Shown piece after piece: positions 7,702 to 16,115 of a DNA stretch of 64,000 nucleotides. The stretch's first letter is position 1; each line of letters begins with the position of its first letter. Position numbers and translations under genes: made by a program. Source of the stretch: Flavivirga amylovorans (GTDB lineage: Bacteria > Bacteroidota > Bacteroidia > Flavobacteriales > Flavobacteriaceae); the NCBI RefSeq assembly GCF_030540875.1, contig NZ_JAUOEM010000002.1:464926-528925 (forward strand). The letters are read 5' to 3'. Below the pieces are notes generated by a model. It did no database searches and was not told the DNA's origin. It saw only the letters and a program-made list of their open reading frames with translations.

Positions 7702-7725
7702 ATCATTACCGAATTCGGTAATGAT
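7702..7725. promoter_or_regulatory. 24-bp perfect palindrome, probable operator of the XRE gene
   Basis: The sequence is its own reverse complement over all 24 bases; its core is TTACCGAATTCGGTAA. It lies 42 bp before the ATG of the helix-turn-helix gene. An interruption-free palindrome of this length is unlikely by chance, and its position fits autoregulation by a dimeric XRE repressor. Confidence 0.7.
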
Positions 7726-7767
7726 TTTATTAAGTATAAGATTCAAATTGCGATAAACATAGCAATT

Positions 7768-8055
7768 ATGAATGAGTACAAGACAAAAAAAATTAAGAAA
7801 TTGATTGCACAAAAGGTAAAAGAAGCAAAAGGAGATATGCCTTATAGCAAAATAGCTGAAAAGTGCAATACTACGCCCGCTAGAATTAGTGATGTAGCAA
7901 ATAATAGAATTGATTGTCGATTAAGTACTTTTATTGACATCGCTACAGGTTTACGTATTCATCCAAAAGAGTTATTTAATATATTATTTGAGTTTGAAGA
8001 ATACTATACTAATTTAGATGGAGGTGTTAAAAATAATATTAAAATGAAAAAATAA
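7768..8055 (+). CDS. XRE-family helix-turn-helix regulator
   Basis: 95 residues from the ATG at 7768. An in-frame TTG at 7699 would put the palindrome inside the coding region and is less likely. After a Lys-rich N-terminus, residues about 19-70 form a Cro/CI-type HTH (PYSKIAEKCNTTPARISDVAN is helix 2-turn-helix 3 in part), followed by ATGLRIHPKELFNILFEFEEYY, the usual last helices. No toxin-like partner gene follows directly, so it appears as an orphan regulator near a 24-bp palindrome. Confidence 0.8.
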   Translation: MNEYKTKKIKKLIAQKVKEAKGDMPYSKIAEKCNTTPARISDVANNRIDCRLSTFIDIATGLRIHPKELFNILFEFEEYYTNLDGGVKNNIKMKK

Positions 8056-8274
8056 GTATTCCTCTAGAAATTGACGAGTTTAAGATAAAAACATTATATA
8101 GTGAAGACTTTACATGTTTTTATTCATATTATAAATATCATAGTTCAAAATCAACTTCTTTCAAGAGGCAACTCTATTATCTCCTCTAAATTTGTAAGTA
8201 TTATTGTATATTTGGGTGTATATATAATGAATGTAACACCAGTGTAAATATTCACATTTTAGCTAACATTTGAA
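8056..8274. other. Intergenic sequence between XRE gene and membrane coiled-coil gene
   Basis: About 220 bp. The only point of note is TTAGCTAACA just before the next start codon, which recurs as GTTAGCTAACA at that gene's end (9007-9018). Confidence 0.4.
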
Positions 8275-9015
8275 ATGACAGAGGTTTTAAATAAAATATT
8301 AGAATATAATCCAGGAATAGTTACAACTATTGTAACGGCTTTGATGCTTCCGATTTTAATGCTTGTTATTACAAACTGGCAAACAAGAAGAATGAAGAGA
8401 ATTGAACAAAAGTTTGATATTGAAAAAGAAAAATTGAGAAAACAAATTGAGTTAGGAATTGACCCTGAAAACTCTCAAAAACTTCAAGAGAACGTAGTCT
8501 ATTCTTCATTAATTAAAATTCTATTTGAAATACAAAAATTACATATCGAATTATCTGGAAATTGCTCTGTCGACTATAGTTGTATAACTAAAGCGGTTGA
8601 AAAATTTCAAAGTAAGTTTTCGGAATACCAAGAAATTATATCAGAAAATCAAATGTATTTAAAACCCAAAGTTACTAATGAACTTTATGATTTCTATCAG
8701 AACTCAGGAAACTTACTTATCGAACTAAAAGAAATTGAGAATGACAAAAAATATGAATTAGCACAAGTTTCTGTTTATTTTCACGCACAAAGCTTAGCTT
8801 CAATAATTTTAAGAATACAAGAAAACCTTTCTCACATAAAGAAAGAACTGGATTATGAAATTAAACAAGAAGAAATGGGGAATTTCATAAATTGTTGTGG
8901 TCGTAAACCTGATGAAAAAAACATTGAAGAGTATAAAAAAATGAACCCTTTGAATAAAGGACTTATAACATTAATAAATGCTTCAATGGAAGCAGAAAAG
9001 GAAAACGTTAGCTAA
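8275..9015 (+). CDS. Membrane-anchored coiled-coil protein of unknown function
   Basis: 246 residues: one N-terminal transmembrane helix (about 16-33), then a charged coiled coil (RRMKRIEQKFDIEKEKLRKQ) and a long helical cytoplasmic body. Near the C-terminus is NCCGRKPDEKN, with a Cys pair. No enzymatic motif is recognised. The N-terminal anchor plus coiled coil resembles accessory proteins of unknown function in variable genome regions. The short string TAGCTAACA flanks the gene on both sides, which could mark a cassette-like insertion. Confidence 0.7.
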   Translation: MTEVLNKILEYNPGIVTTIVTALMLPILMLVITNWQTRRMKRIEQKFDIEKEKLRKQIELGIDPENSQKLQENVVYSSLIKILFEIQKLHIELSGNCSVDYSCITKAVEKFQSKFSEYQEIISENQMYLKPKVTNELYDFYQNSGNLLIELKEIENDKKYELAQVSVYFHAQSLASIILRIQENLSHIKKELDYEIKQEEMGNFINCCGRKPDEKNIEEYKKMNPLNKGLITLINASMEAEKENVS

Positions 9016-9093
9016 CACCATATTAATACTTAATCAAAGAATAGTGCCATTTTGTGTACGAGAATGTTTGCTACCATAATGAAAAAATAAAAT

Positions 9094-9720
9094 ATGAAAT
9101 ACTATTTGTCATCATATAAATTTGGTAATCAAATTGAAGAGTTAAAGCAGTTAATTCCTAAAAACAATAAAATTGGCCATATTAATAATTCAAGAGATTG
9201 GGTTGGTTCAGACCCTGAAAAAGCAAACAAAGATCAACAAGAAGAAATAACTCTATTAAATGAAACTGGGTTTAAAGCTGAACCACTAGATTTAAAAGGC
9301 TATTTCCATAAGACTGACGAACTAAACGAGAAACTAACTTCATTAGGAGGTATTTGGGTAAGTGGAGGAAATACATTTGTATTGAGAATGGCTATGAAAT
9401 TAAGTGGATTTGATAAAATTTTCGAAGCATTGAAAAATAGAGATGACTTCCTTTATGGAGGTTATAGTGCTGGAATTTGTATTTTATCTGAGTCTTTAAA
9501 ATCAATCGAATTTGTTGATGACCCAAATAATTTTCCATACAAAGGAATAAATACGCCAATCTATGGAGGATTAGGGGTTTTTAATTATTCATTTATGCCA
9601 CATTATGATTCTGATCACTTTGAGTCGGAGGCAATAGGAAAAGAAATTCAAAGATGTATAGATAACAAATGGTTGTTTAAAGCTCTAAGAGATGGAGATG
9701 TAATAATTGTAAAAAAATGA
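9094..9720 (+). CDS. Peptidase family S51 (dipeptidase E-like) protein
   Basis: 208 residues of the class I glutamine-amidotransferase-like fold. Visible signatures are GGIWVSGGNTFVLR (about 85-98) and the nucleophile elbow YGGYSAGICIL, whose Ser (about residue 127) is the catalytic residue in peptidase E. A His in FMPHYDSDHF would complete the site. Family members cleave Asp-X dipeptides or cyanophycin products; some are uncharacterised accessory enzymes. The length is slightly below the ~230 typical of PepE. It sits among accessory genes rather than in a metabolic operon. Confidence 0.82.
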   Translation: MKYYLSSYKFGNQIEELKQLIPKNNKIGHINNSRDWVGSDPEKANKDQQEEITLLNETGFKAEPLDLKGYFHKTDELNEKLTSLGGIWVSGGNTFVLRMAMKLSGFDKIFEALKNRDDFLYGGYSAGICILSESLKSIEFVDDPNNFPYKGINTPIYGGLGVFNYSFMPHYDSDHFESEAIGKEIQRCIDNKWLFKALRDGDVIIVKK

Positions 9721-9826
9721 ATACGGGAGCCAACAAATTATATGACGTTTATACCCAGAAAAATCCGGTCATGCTACATATACAGACCCTTATAGGCAAT
9801 AAATAGAAATCTAAAAATGATAAATC

Positions 9827-10900
9827 ATGAATACTTACGCAGATAAAACGCAAAAGAATAAAAGCCAATCGGTTTCGAATAGCACCTCTAAGATGCAGAA
9901 CAGTAGTAAGTCTTCTCTCCAATTTGTAGACAATCGCCCAGAAGCTGCTGCTCAACAAAAAATGCAAGAGATTGCTAGCGAATATTCTGCACAAAAAATG
10001 AGAAACAGTGTAGAACAATTTGATAATTCGAATATAGAAAGCAACACTCAAATAATTCAACCTAAATTATATATAGGGGGTAGCTCCACTCCAGAAACAA
10101 GAGAAACAGTCAAAGCAGATAAGCTTAATCAAGACCCTGAGATAATGAATGGGATATATTCCATGGTTGATTCACGTAATAAGATTGAGTTCGAAGATTG
10201 GGTTAGTGCAATATTACATATTCAGCGAAATCCTAAAAATTACGCAAAAACGGGTGAGGGGCTAGCTTATGGAAGAAGAACCATTACTCTTGACGATACT
10301 GAAGGTGGATATTTTGATAGCAAATTCAAGGAAGCAATGGCTTTTATTAGGGAAACAGAGGATCTTTCAGGTCAAGTTGCTAGGCTACTAATTTATACTA
10401 AAAATGCAATTGAATACTCGGATGAAGAAAGAGATACCACATATACCAAAACGACTCCTGCAGATACACCAGCAAGAGACACTAAATTCACTGGTGATTT
10501 AGGCAAAATATTATCTAAAAAGGCCACCATATGCCGAGAAAAATCCGCATTCGCACAAGTTTTGTTATCTGAATTAGGGATTGATTCAATTGCTATGTAT
10601 GGTCAAGGCCCCACTGGAGCTCACGCTTGGCTGGAAATTCCTAGTGCTAAAAGTGAAGATCGGAAATTTGGAAGGGTAGATCCAACTTGGGGAAAAGCTG
10701 GAGCCTCACTTCGTCAAGCTCATAATAGTGAATTCACTACTAAAATGGAAACAGCAAAAGGCAAAGCGGCATTAACTGAACCTAGTTATCCAAAAGAAGG
10801 CTCCCAGATTGTGGAAGCAATTAAGCAAGCTGAACAAATTCTGAAAACGCAAAGCGGAGATTTGAAAGCTGCATTAACCGAATTCTTAAGGGATAAATAG
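9827..10900 (+). CDS. Predicted eCIS-type effector with transglutaminase-like cysteine domain
   Basis: 357 residues in three parts. Residues 1-80 are a polar, disordered leader with FVDNRPEAAAQQKMQE, very like the leader of DUF4157 proteins and other cargo linked to extracellular contractile injection systems in Bacteroidota; it closes with IIQPKLY. Residues 85-215 are a helical region. Residues 220-290 carry a transglutaminase/papain-like triad in the right order and spacing: Cys236 (TICREKSAF), His266 (GAHAWLEI), Asp285 (RVDPTWG). No signal peptide is present. A role as protein-modifying or proteolytic cargo is inferred; no injection-system genes lie in the window. Confidence 0.72.
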   Translation: MNTYADKTQKNKSQSVSNSTSKMQNSSKSSLQFVDNRPEAAAQQKMQEIASEYSAQKMRNSVEQFDNSNIESNTQIIQPKLYIGGSSTPETRETVKADKLNQDPEIMNGIYSMVDSRNKIEFEDWVSAILHIQRNPKNYAKTGEGLAYGRRTITLDDTEGGYFDSKFKEAMAFIRETEDLSGQVARLLIYTKNAIEYSDEERDTTYTKTTPADTPARDTKFTGDLGKILSKKATICREKSAFAQVLLSELGIDSIAMYGQGPTGAHAWLEIPSAKSEDRKFGRVDPTWGKAGASLRQAHNSEFTTKMETAKGKAALTEPSYPKEGSQIVEAIKQAEQILKTQSGDLKAALTEFLRDK

Positions 10901-10973
10901 ACCAATAACAAACGACATTAAAACGGCCTTTTATTCAGGACGCTACAAACCATTTAAATAAAACTCATTGTTA

Positions 10974-11492
10974 ATGATGAAAAAAGGTCTTTGTTTTATT
11001 TTATTGATATTACTAACCAGCTGTAGTGCATATAAATCAATGTTCATTTTTAGCAGGTTTACGATTAAACCTAATACCAATGCCGAAGCCTTTAAAATTA
11101 TTGATACAACAAGTCTTTATAAAGAAGTAGAATCTGTTAACTTAACTTATAATACAAAACAGAACTTCAATGAACGTCAATATGTTAAATACATAAGGTT
11201 CAAGGAAAATGGAGAATTAGTTAAATTACTTACAGACAAATTAACTGATTGGAAAAGCAAAGAATCCGAACTGAAAAGAATGCAAAGATATAACTATAGT
11301 AAAAAGGGGTTCTTTATAGAATATCATTTCCATACTATTCAAGGAGGTTGGTCTATTTGGAAAGCAAAACTGATTAAACATACTAGTGATTCACTAATTT
11401 TTAAGCATAAGGATTACATAACAAAATACGCCAGAACAACAATGCCTAAGCAGCAATTAGAAAGTGCTAATAATAAGAAGGTTGCATTATAA
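10974..11492 (+). CDS. Hypothetical lipoprotein
   Basis: 172 residues, starting at tandem ATGs at 10974/10977. A lipoprotein signal (ILLILLTSCSAYKS, Cys at about 18) is followed by a polar, Lys-rich domain with no recognised family. It is 73 bp downstream of the effector-like gene on the same strand, so it could be co-transcribed; whether it is an immunity or accessory factor cannot be told. It is convergent with the membrane-protein gene that ends at 11497, with only 4 bp between the stops. Confidence 0.65.
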   Translation: MMKKGLCFILLILLTSCSAYKSMFIFSRFTIKPNTNAEAFKIIDTTSLYKEVESVNLTYNTKQNFNERQYVKYIRFKENGELVKLLTDKLTDWKSKESELKRMQRYNYSKKGFFIEYHFHTIQGGWSIWKAKLIKHTSDSLIFKHKDYITKYARTTMPKQQLESANNKKVAL

Positions 11493-11496
11493 AAGT

Positions 11497-12204
11497 TTAA
11501 ACATCATGTACTTTTTTTCTAGACTTTTCTATTAAATACCAACACATAAAATAATGTGTCAGGTTAAAAAGTATAATGGCAAGAAACTCTAGTAAATTGG
11601 TTTTTTCCATAAATAAATTATACCCTTGTAAATAAGAGCTAATAAGGATAGAAATTGTTGAGAACAATAAAAATCGGTTCGCTTTAGTTTTGTTATTTGA
11701 ATATAGCAAAGAAGCACTAAATATAAATATTGTAACAGAGAAAGCATAAAACAAAGTTTCATAAAAAAGATGCATTTCGTTCATCCCTTCAGAGTAAATT
11801 ATTGTAGGTACAGCCGCAAGTATCACAATTAAAAAAGAAAATTTTAAAACCCTTTTTATATTAGCTATTTGATAATACTTGAGTAAAATAAGGAAGTAAA
11901 TAAGAAAAGCGATGGCGTGTAGAATGATCCCTATAGCATTGTACTCCTTATATGGGTGATTAAAGTGATAAAGACCTACAAAGTTAAATACTAAAGAGAG
12001 CAAAAACCATTTATTTATTTTATTTGCATTTATAAGATGTATAATACAAATTAAAGGAAGGGGAATAAACAATGTTATCTGCCTATCTAAATATTTAGGC
12101 AGAATAGCCCCGAGAGCATCCAAGAAAATAATACCTATATAAAAAATGCTCACCAAGACTTTTTGGCTAACTAGCTCTCGTATTTCATTTTTAAGTATCT
12201 TCAA
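11497..12204 (-). CDS. Multi-pass membrane protein of unknown function
   Basis: 235 residues with about eight membrane helices and short loops. The first half includes NFVGLYHFNHPYKEYNAIGIILHAIAFLIYF in part; the alternation of short helices and the central His (LHAIAF) recall the YhhN/lysoplasmalogenase fold, but the similarity is too weak to assign. The N-terminus is a charged, non-cleaved segment. It is monocistronic at the edge of the accessory region, just upstream of the gld block. Confidence 0.65.
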   Translation of the reverse strand: MKILKNEIRELVSQKVLVSIFYIGIIFLDALGAILPKYLDRQITLFIPLPLICIIHLINANKINKWFLLSLVFNFVGLYHFNHPYKEYNAIGIILHAIAFLIYFLILLKYYQIANIKRVLKFSFLIVILAAVPTIIYSEGMNEMHLFYETLFYAFSVTIFIFSASLLYSNNKTKANRFLLFSTISILISSYLQGYNLFMEKTNLLEFLAIILFNLTHYFMCWYLIEKSRKKVHDV

Positions 12205-12320
12205 TTAGATAATTATTTTTACAAAACTCCGAGGGGCGAGAATTCACACAGTCTTGTTCGAAAGATAATGTTTTTATATATGACTGAATAAAATATTTAA
12301 AATTTTAGATGAAATACGTC

Positions 12321-12926
12321 CTATTTCCACTGTATAGTTTCCATAAGATGCTTAATATCTTTTTGCAAATAATTGGCAGCGGGTAAAATAGAATCGTAAT
12401 TAGGCCTTGCATAAAAATATAAGGATCCTGTTAAAAAGTGATTAACGCTATCGGTGACATAAAACTGAGCTGGAGATGCCACATTGCCCTTAACTTCGAC
12501 AAAACTACCATATACTTTCTTTTTCTCATTAATAAATGGGTACTCAGGAATCTCATCGGCTTTCGTCATATGTTTTTCCGTAAACTTCCTGGCGTCCCGC
12601 AAAAATTTCACTAAGTTTTCTTCATTATTTTCAACTGCTTTGTAGGTCAAAAAAATGGTTCCTTTTAAGGTCGGGTACTCTAAGTTTAACCCATAGCTCT
12701 TAGTGGCAGCATCAACATTAACAGAACTGATTTTAGTCGCCAGTATATTTGTTTCAAAAGAAAAAGGCACATCTACTTTAGCTTCTACATACTTCGCTCT
12801 GGGATATTCTAATCTTAAATAGCCCTTTGGTTTTGGTACATAGTCTTCACCGCAAGATACTAACATAAAACCTCCTATTACTAAGGATATTTTTAACAAA
12901 AAATTGAAAGTCGGCTTTAAAATCAT
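12321..12926 (-). CDS. gldD: Gliding motility lipoprotein GldD
   Basis: About 201 residues from the ATG at 12926, preferred over the ATG at 12953 because it gives a compact lipoprotein signal (GGFMLVSC, Cys25). Family hallmarks are visible: YVPKPKGYLRLEYP after the lipidation site, then PFINEKKKVYGSFVEVKGN in part, and RPNYDSILPAANYL near the end. GldD is an outer-membrane or periplasmic lipoprotein required for flavobacterial gliding and associated with the type IX secretion machinery. It directly follows gldE, the conserved order. Confidence 0.93.
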   Translation of the reverse strand: MILKPTFNFLLKISLVIGGFMLVSCGEDYVPKPKGYLRLEYPRAKYVEAKVDVPFSFETNILATKISSVNVDAATKSYGLNLEYPTLKGTIFLTYKAVENNEENLVKFLRDARKFTEKHMTKADEIPEYPFINEKKKVYGSFVEVKGNVASPAQFYVTDSVNHFLTGSLYFYARPNYDSILPAANYLQKDIKHLMETIQWK

Positions 12927-12973
12927 ATAATATTCGGTTTGCAGTGGTAGCATTTAGTCTTTGATAAAAAAGG

Positions 12974-14278
12974 TTAAGTAATTGTAAATTTTACAAGTTT
13001 AATTCGTTTCTTATCTAAAGCTTCTATTATGAAAACGTAATTTTTAAAATTTATTTTGCTGTTTAATTTCGGAAAGCTCTTGGAAATTTCTAATACAAAA
13101 CCAGCTATGGTTTCCGCTTCTCCTTTATTATCTTCAAAAATAGTGTCATCTTCAACCTTAATAATTTTATAAAAATCTTTTAAAGCCGTTTTCCCTTCAA
13201 AAACAAAATTATTATCATCCAGTTTAGAATACATCAAGTCTTCATCATCAAATTCATCACTTATATCTCCCACAATCTCTTCAATAATATCTTCTAAAGA
13301 AATCAAGCCTGAAGTGCCTCCATATTCATCTACAACAACAGCCAGATGGACTTTTTTCTCTTGGAATTCGGCCATTAAATCATCTAATTTTTTATTTTCT
13401 GGCACGAAAAAAGGGTCTCGTATTAAACTAGTCCAATCAAACTGTTTTCTATCTATATAAGGCAATAAATCCTTTACGTAAAGAATCCCTTTTATAGTGT
13501 CTACATTATCCTCATAAACAGGAATTCTAGAATAACCGTTAGAAATAATTTCGGGAATTATCTCTGCATACTTTTGTTCTATATTCAGTGCAAAAATATC
13601 TATTCGGGGTCGCATAACTTGTTTGGTATCTGTATTACCAAAAGATACAATACCTTGTAATATTTTATGCTCTTCTTTAGTGGTGTCTTCTTCACTTGTT
13701 AATTCTAGAGCTTGAGAAAGTTGGTCTACACTTAAATTAGATTTTTGTTTTCCTAGTCTGTTATGAATCGCCAAGGTTACACTTCGCATGGGCATACTTA
13801 CTGGCGATAAAACAATATCTAAAACACGTAACGGATAAGCCATGAAGGAAGCAAACTTCAAATTATTTCTACTGGCATATATTTTAGGCAAAATTTCACC
13901 GAATAATAAAATTAAGAATGTAATTACTATAACCTCAACAGTAAACTTAATTAGTGGGTTCGTAATAGTATCAAACATAAAATCACCTAAAAAGGCAAAC
14001 AAAATAACAATACCTATATTAATGAAGTTATTCGCAACTAATATAGTGGCTAACAATTTTTTGGGACGTTCTAATAATTTTGATATAATTTCAATGGGCT
14101 TGGATTTTTCTTCTAAACCATCATCGATGTCTTTTCTATTAAGGGAAAATAAAGCGACTTCTGCTCCAGAAATAAGCGCAGAACAAACTAAAAGTAAAAA
14201 CAGTAATACAAAACCAGTAACAACTGAAAAATCAATTGCAATAAATAACGATTTAAAACTCGAGGGGTCAGGATCCAA
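12974..14278 (-). CDS. gldE: Gliding motility protein GldE (CNNM/CorC-type)
   Basis: 434 residues: an N-terminal CNNM/DUF21 membrane domain with about four helices (20-160, including SALISGAEVALFSL), two CBS domains (about 210-330, with RPRIDIFALN and GTSGLISLEDIIEEIVGDI) and a C-terminal CorC/HlyC domain (about 345-430). GldE resembles magnesium/cobalt efflux proteins and is needed together with GldD for gliding in flavobacteria; overlapping function of GldE with GldD has been proposed. It lies between ssb and gldD, transcribed in the same direction. Confidence 0.93.
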   Translation of the reverse strand: MDPDPSSFKSLFIAIDFSVVTGFVLLFLLLVCSALISGAEVALFSLNRKDIDDGLEEKSKPIEIISKLLERPKKLLATILVANNFINIGIVILFAFLGDFMFDTITNPLIKFTVEVIVITFLILLFGEILPKIYASRNNLKFASFMAYPLRVLDIVLSPVSMPMRSVTLAIHNRLGKQKSNLSVDQLSQALELTSEEDTTKEEHKILQGIVSFGNTDTKQVMRPRIDIFALNIEQKYAEIIPEIISNGYSRIPVYEDNVDTIKGILYVKDLLPYIDRKQFDWTSLIRDPFFVPENKKLDDLMAEFQEKKVHLAVVVDEYGGTSGLISLEDIIEEIVGDISDEFDDEDLMYSKLDDNNFVFEGKTALKDFYKIIKVEDDTIFEDNKGEAETIAGFVLEISKSFPKLNSKINFKNYVFIIEALDKKRIKLVKFTIT

Positions 14279-14304
14279 GTACTATCTTTTTAGTTTAACT
14301 TAAA

Positions 14305-14757
14305 TTAAAATGGAAGATCGTCATTTTCCTCTTCAATAGGCTCACTTTTTGATGTCTGATCTTCAACAGGTTTTTGAGCAATAGGTTTATTCGATGCTGC
14401 TGCATTATTTTCGCTCTCTTTTTTAGTTGAAAGAAACGTAAAATCGTTACACTGTATTTCGGTAGAGTATCTCTCATTGCCACTATCATCCTGCCATTTT
14501 CTCGTTTTCAACCTGCCTTCTATATAAACCTTATCGCCTTTACTTAAATATTTTTCGCATATCTCCGCGCCTTTGTTTCTAACAACAATATTATGCCATT
14601 CTGTGTTTGTAACACGTTCGTTAGTTTGTTTATTCGTATAGGTTTCGTTTGTTGCTAAAGGAAACCTGCCAACACAACCACCACCTTCAAAATAATGCAT
14701 TTTAACTTCATCTCCTAGATGCCCTATTAGCATGACTTTATTTAATGTTCCAGACAT
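14305..14757 (-). CDS. ssb: Single-stranded DNA-binding protein
   Basis: 150 residues: an OB-fold (1-105; MSGTLNKVMLIGHLG and WHNIVVRNKGAEICEKYL) and a short disordered, acidic tail ending EENDDLPF, the conserved C-terminal tip that recruits replication and repair partners. The linker is Glu/Ser/Pro-rich. The gene is placed mutY-ssb-gldE-gldD, a conserved flavobacterial neighbourhood. A CAAAATTA block on the plus strand (14780-14787) could be its -7 element, but no clear -33 is seen. Confidence 0.95.
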   Translation of the reverse strand: MSGTLNKVMLIGHLGDEVKMHYFEGGGCVGRFPLATNETYTNKQTNERVTNTEWHNIVVRNKGAEICEKYLSKGDKVYIEGRLKTRKWQDDSGNERYSTEIQCNDFTFLSTKKESENNAAASNKPIAQKPVEDQTSKSEPIEEENDDLPF

Positions 14758-14937
14758 AATTATTGTTTACTTTAAAACGCAAAATTACAATATTGCGCTG
14801 CATTTTTTTAAAATTAATAAAAAAATATGATTGTTGTATCTAAACTAATCAAAAATAAAGAATTACTAAAAATCATTATCAATAAACACTTCAATTTCAT
14901 TGAAACAATATTTCAGTATTACGTTTAAAAGATTACT

Positions 14938-15978
14938 TTAAAAATTAAACGCTTCAATAAAATTCCCAATTAGAATTGGTACTGCATAATTATGTATTTG
15001 ATTTGTTGGAATGCCTTCAACCAAAAGCTTATTTACATTTACAACCCAAAACTTAGTATATAAATGTTGATGAGATAATTTATGTACGACAACATCTTTA
15101 TTATATAGTGATAATTCAAATGGCATACCTTTAATTAAATCATGCTCTTTAATCTGTTTCATTAAAGTATGGTCATCAATATTTTTATTGGTCTCTATTA
15201 AAGGGAATTGATATAAGTTTTGCCAAATACCTTTTCCTTCTCGTTTTTCCAACACAGTCTTCCCTTCTTCAGAAATAAACACTAGAAAATTGAAGTACTT
15301 TTTTTTCGCCTTTGCAGATTTTATTTTAACCGGTAAATTATTTATGGTCTTTTTGTTGAAAGCAATACATCCCTTATTATAAGGACAAATATTACAATCT
15401 GGATTTTGAGGCTTACATTGCATGGCTCCAAACTCCATAATTGCCTGATTAAAATCTGCTGGGTTCTTTTTATCAATTAATTCTTGTGCGAGTGCTTTAA
15501 ATTCTTTTGCTCCTTTTGAAGAATTTATAGGCGTGTCTATTCCAAAATACCTCGATAAGACCCTATATACGTTACCATCTACAACTGCAGCAGCTTCATC
15601 AAAACAAATAGATGCTATAGCACTTGCCGTATAATCTCCTATGCCTTTTAGTTTTAATAATCCCTTATAATTATTAGGAAACTTTCCTTTTAATTCTTCT
15701 GCAATGTATTTGGCAGTTGCATGTAAATTTCTGGCTCGCGAGTAATATCCAAGTCCCTGCCATAGCTTAAGCACTTCTTCTTCATCTGCCTTAGCAAGGT
15801 CAAAAACTGAAGGGAATTTTTCAGTAAATGACGTATAATAAGGAAGTCCTTGTTTAATTTGTGTTTGCTGTAAGATAATTTCTGATAGCCATATATAATA
15901 GGGAGCTTTAGTTTGCCTCCAAGGAAGGGCTCTCTTATTATTTGAATACCAGCGAATTAAAATTTCTGAAAATATCAT
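14938..15978 (-). CDS. mutY: A/G-specific adenine DNA glycosylase MutY
   Basis: 346 residues. The helix-hairpin-helix glycosylase core has the catalytic Glu in LSEIILQQTQ and Asp in AAVVDGNVYRVLSR. The 4Fe-4S loop is CKPQNPDCNICPYNKGC (C-x6-C-x2-C-x5-C). The C-terminal NUDIX-like domain that senses 8-oxoguanine spans about 220-340 (KREGKGIWQNLYQFPL). It removes adenine mispaired with 8-oxoG. It is divergent from the HU gene across a 137-bp gap. Confidence 0.95.
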   Translation of the reverse strand: MIFSEILIRWYSNNKRALPWRQTKAPYYIWLSEIILQQTQIKQGLPYYTSFTEKFPSVFDLAKADEEEVLKLWQGLGYYSRARNLHATAKYIAEELKGKFPNNYKGLLKLKGIGDYTASAIASICFDEAAAVVDGNVYRVLSRYFGIDTPINSSKGAKEFKALAQELIDKKNPADFNQAIMEFGAMQCKPQNPDCNICPYNKGCIAFNKKTINNLPVKIKSAKAKKKYFNFLVFISEEGKTVLEKREGKGIWQNLYQFPLIETNKNIDDHTLMKQIKEHDLIKGMPFELSLYNKDVVVHKLSHQHLYTKFWVVNVNKLLVEGIPTNQIHNYAVPILIGNFIEAFNF

Positions 15979-16041
15979 TTATACAATATATGCTGTGCAC
16001 AAAAATAAACGTTTATAATCTTAAATTTTAATGAATTAGGT

Positions 16042-16073
16042 TTGAAATATTGAATATTAAATTCCTATATTTG
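16042..16073 (+). promoter_or_regulatory. Bacteroidota-type promoter for the HU gene
   Basis: TTG at 16042-16044, a 21-base spacer, then TATATTTG at 16066-16073, matching TAnnTTTG. It lies 42 bp before the HU start codon, leaving a 5' leader of about 35 bases. Confidence 0.75.
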
Positions 16074-16115
16074 CATCCCTCGAAATTGATAGTAACCTAA
16101 AAATAAAATATTAAA

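Noticed and set aside
7699-7767. Upstream TTG start for the XRE gene
   Set aside because: It would place a 24-bp palindrome inside the coding sequence and add a non-family N-terminus; the ATG at 7768 fits better.
8256-9075. Integron attC sites around the accessory genes
   Set aside because: The GTTAGCTAACA strings do not match the RYYYAAC/GTTRRRY core properly and no integron integrase is present.
9749-10060. Minus-strand open frame overlapping the effector gene leader
   Set aside because: Its hydrophobic translation comes from the reverse of a polar, disordered leader; no start context or homology.
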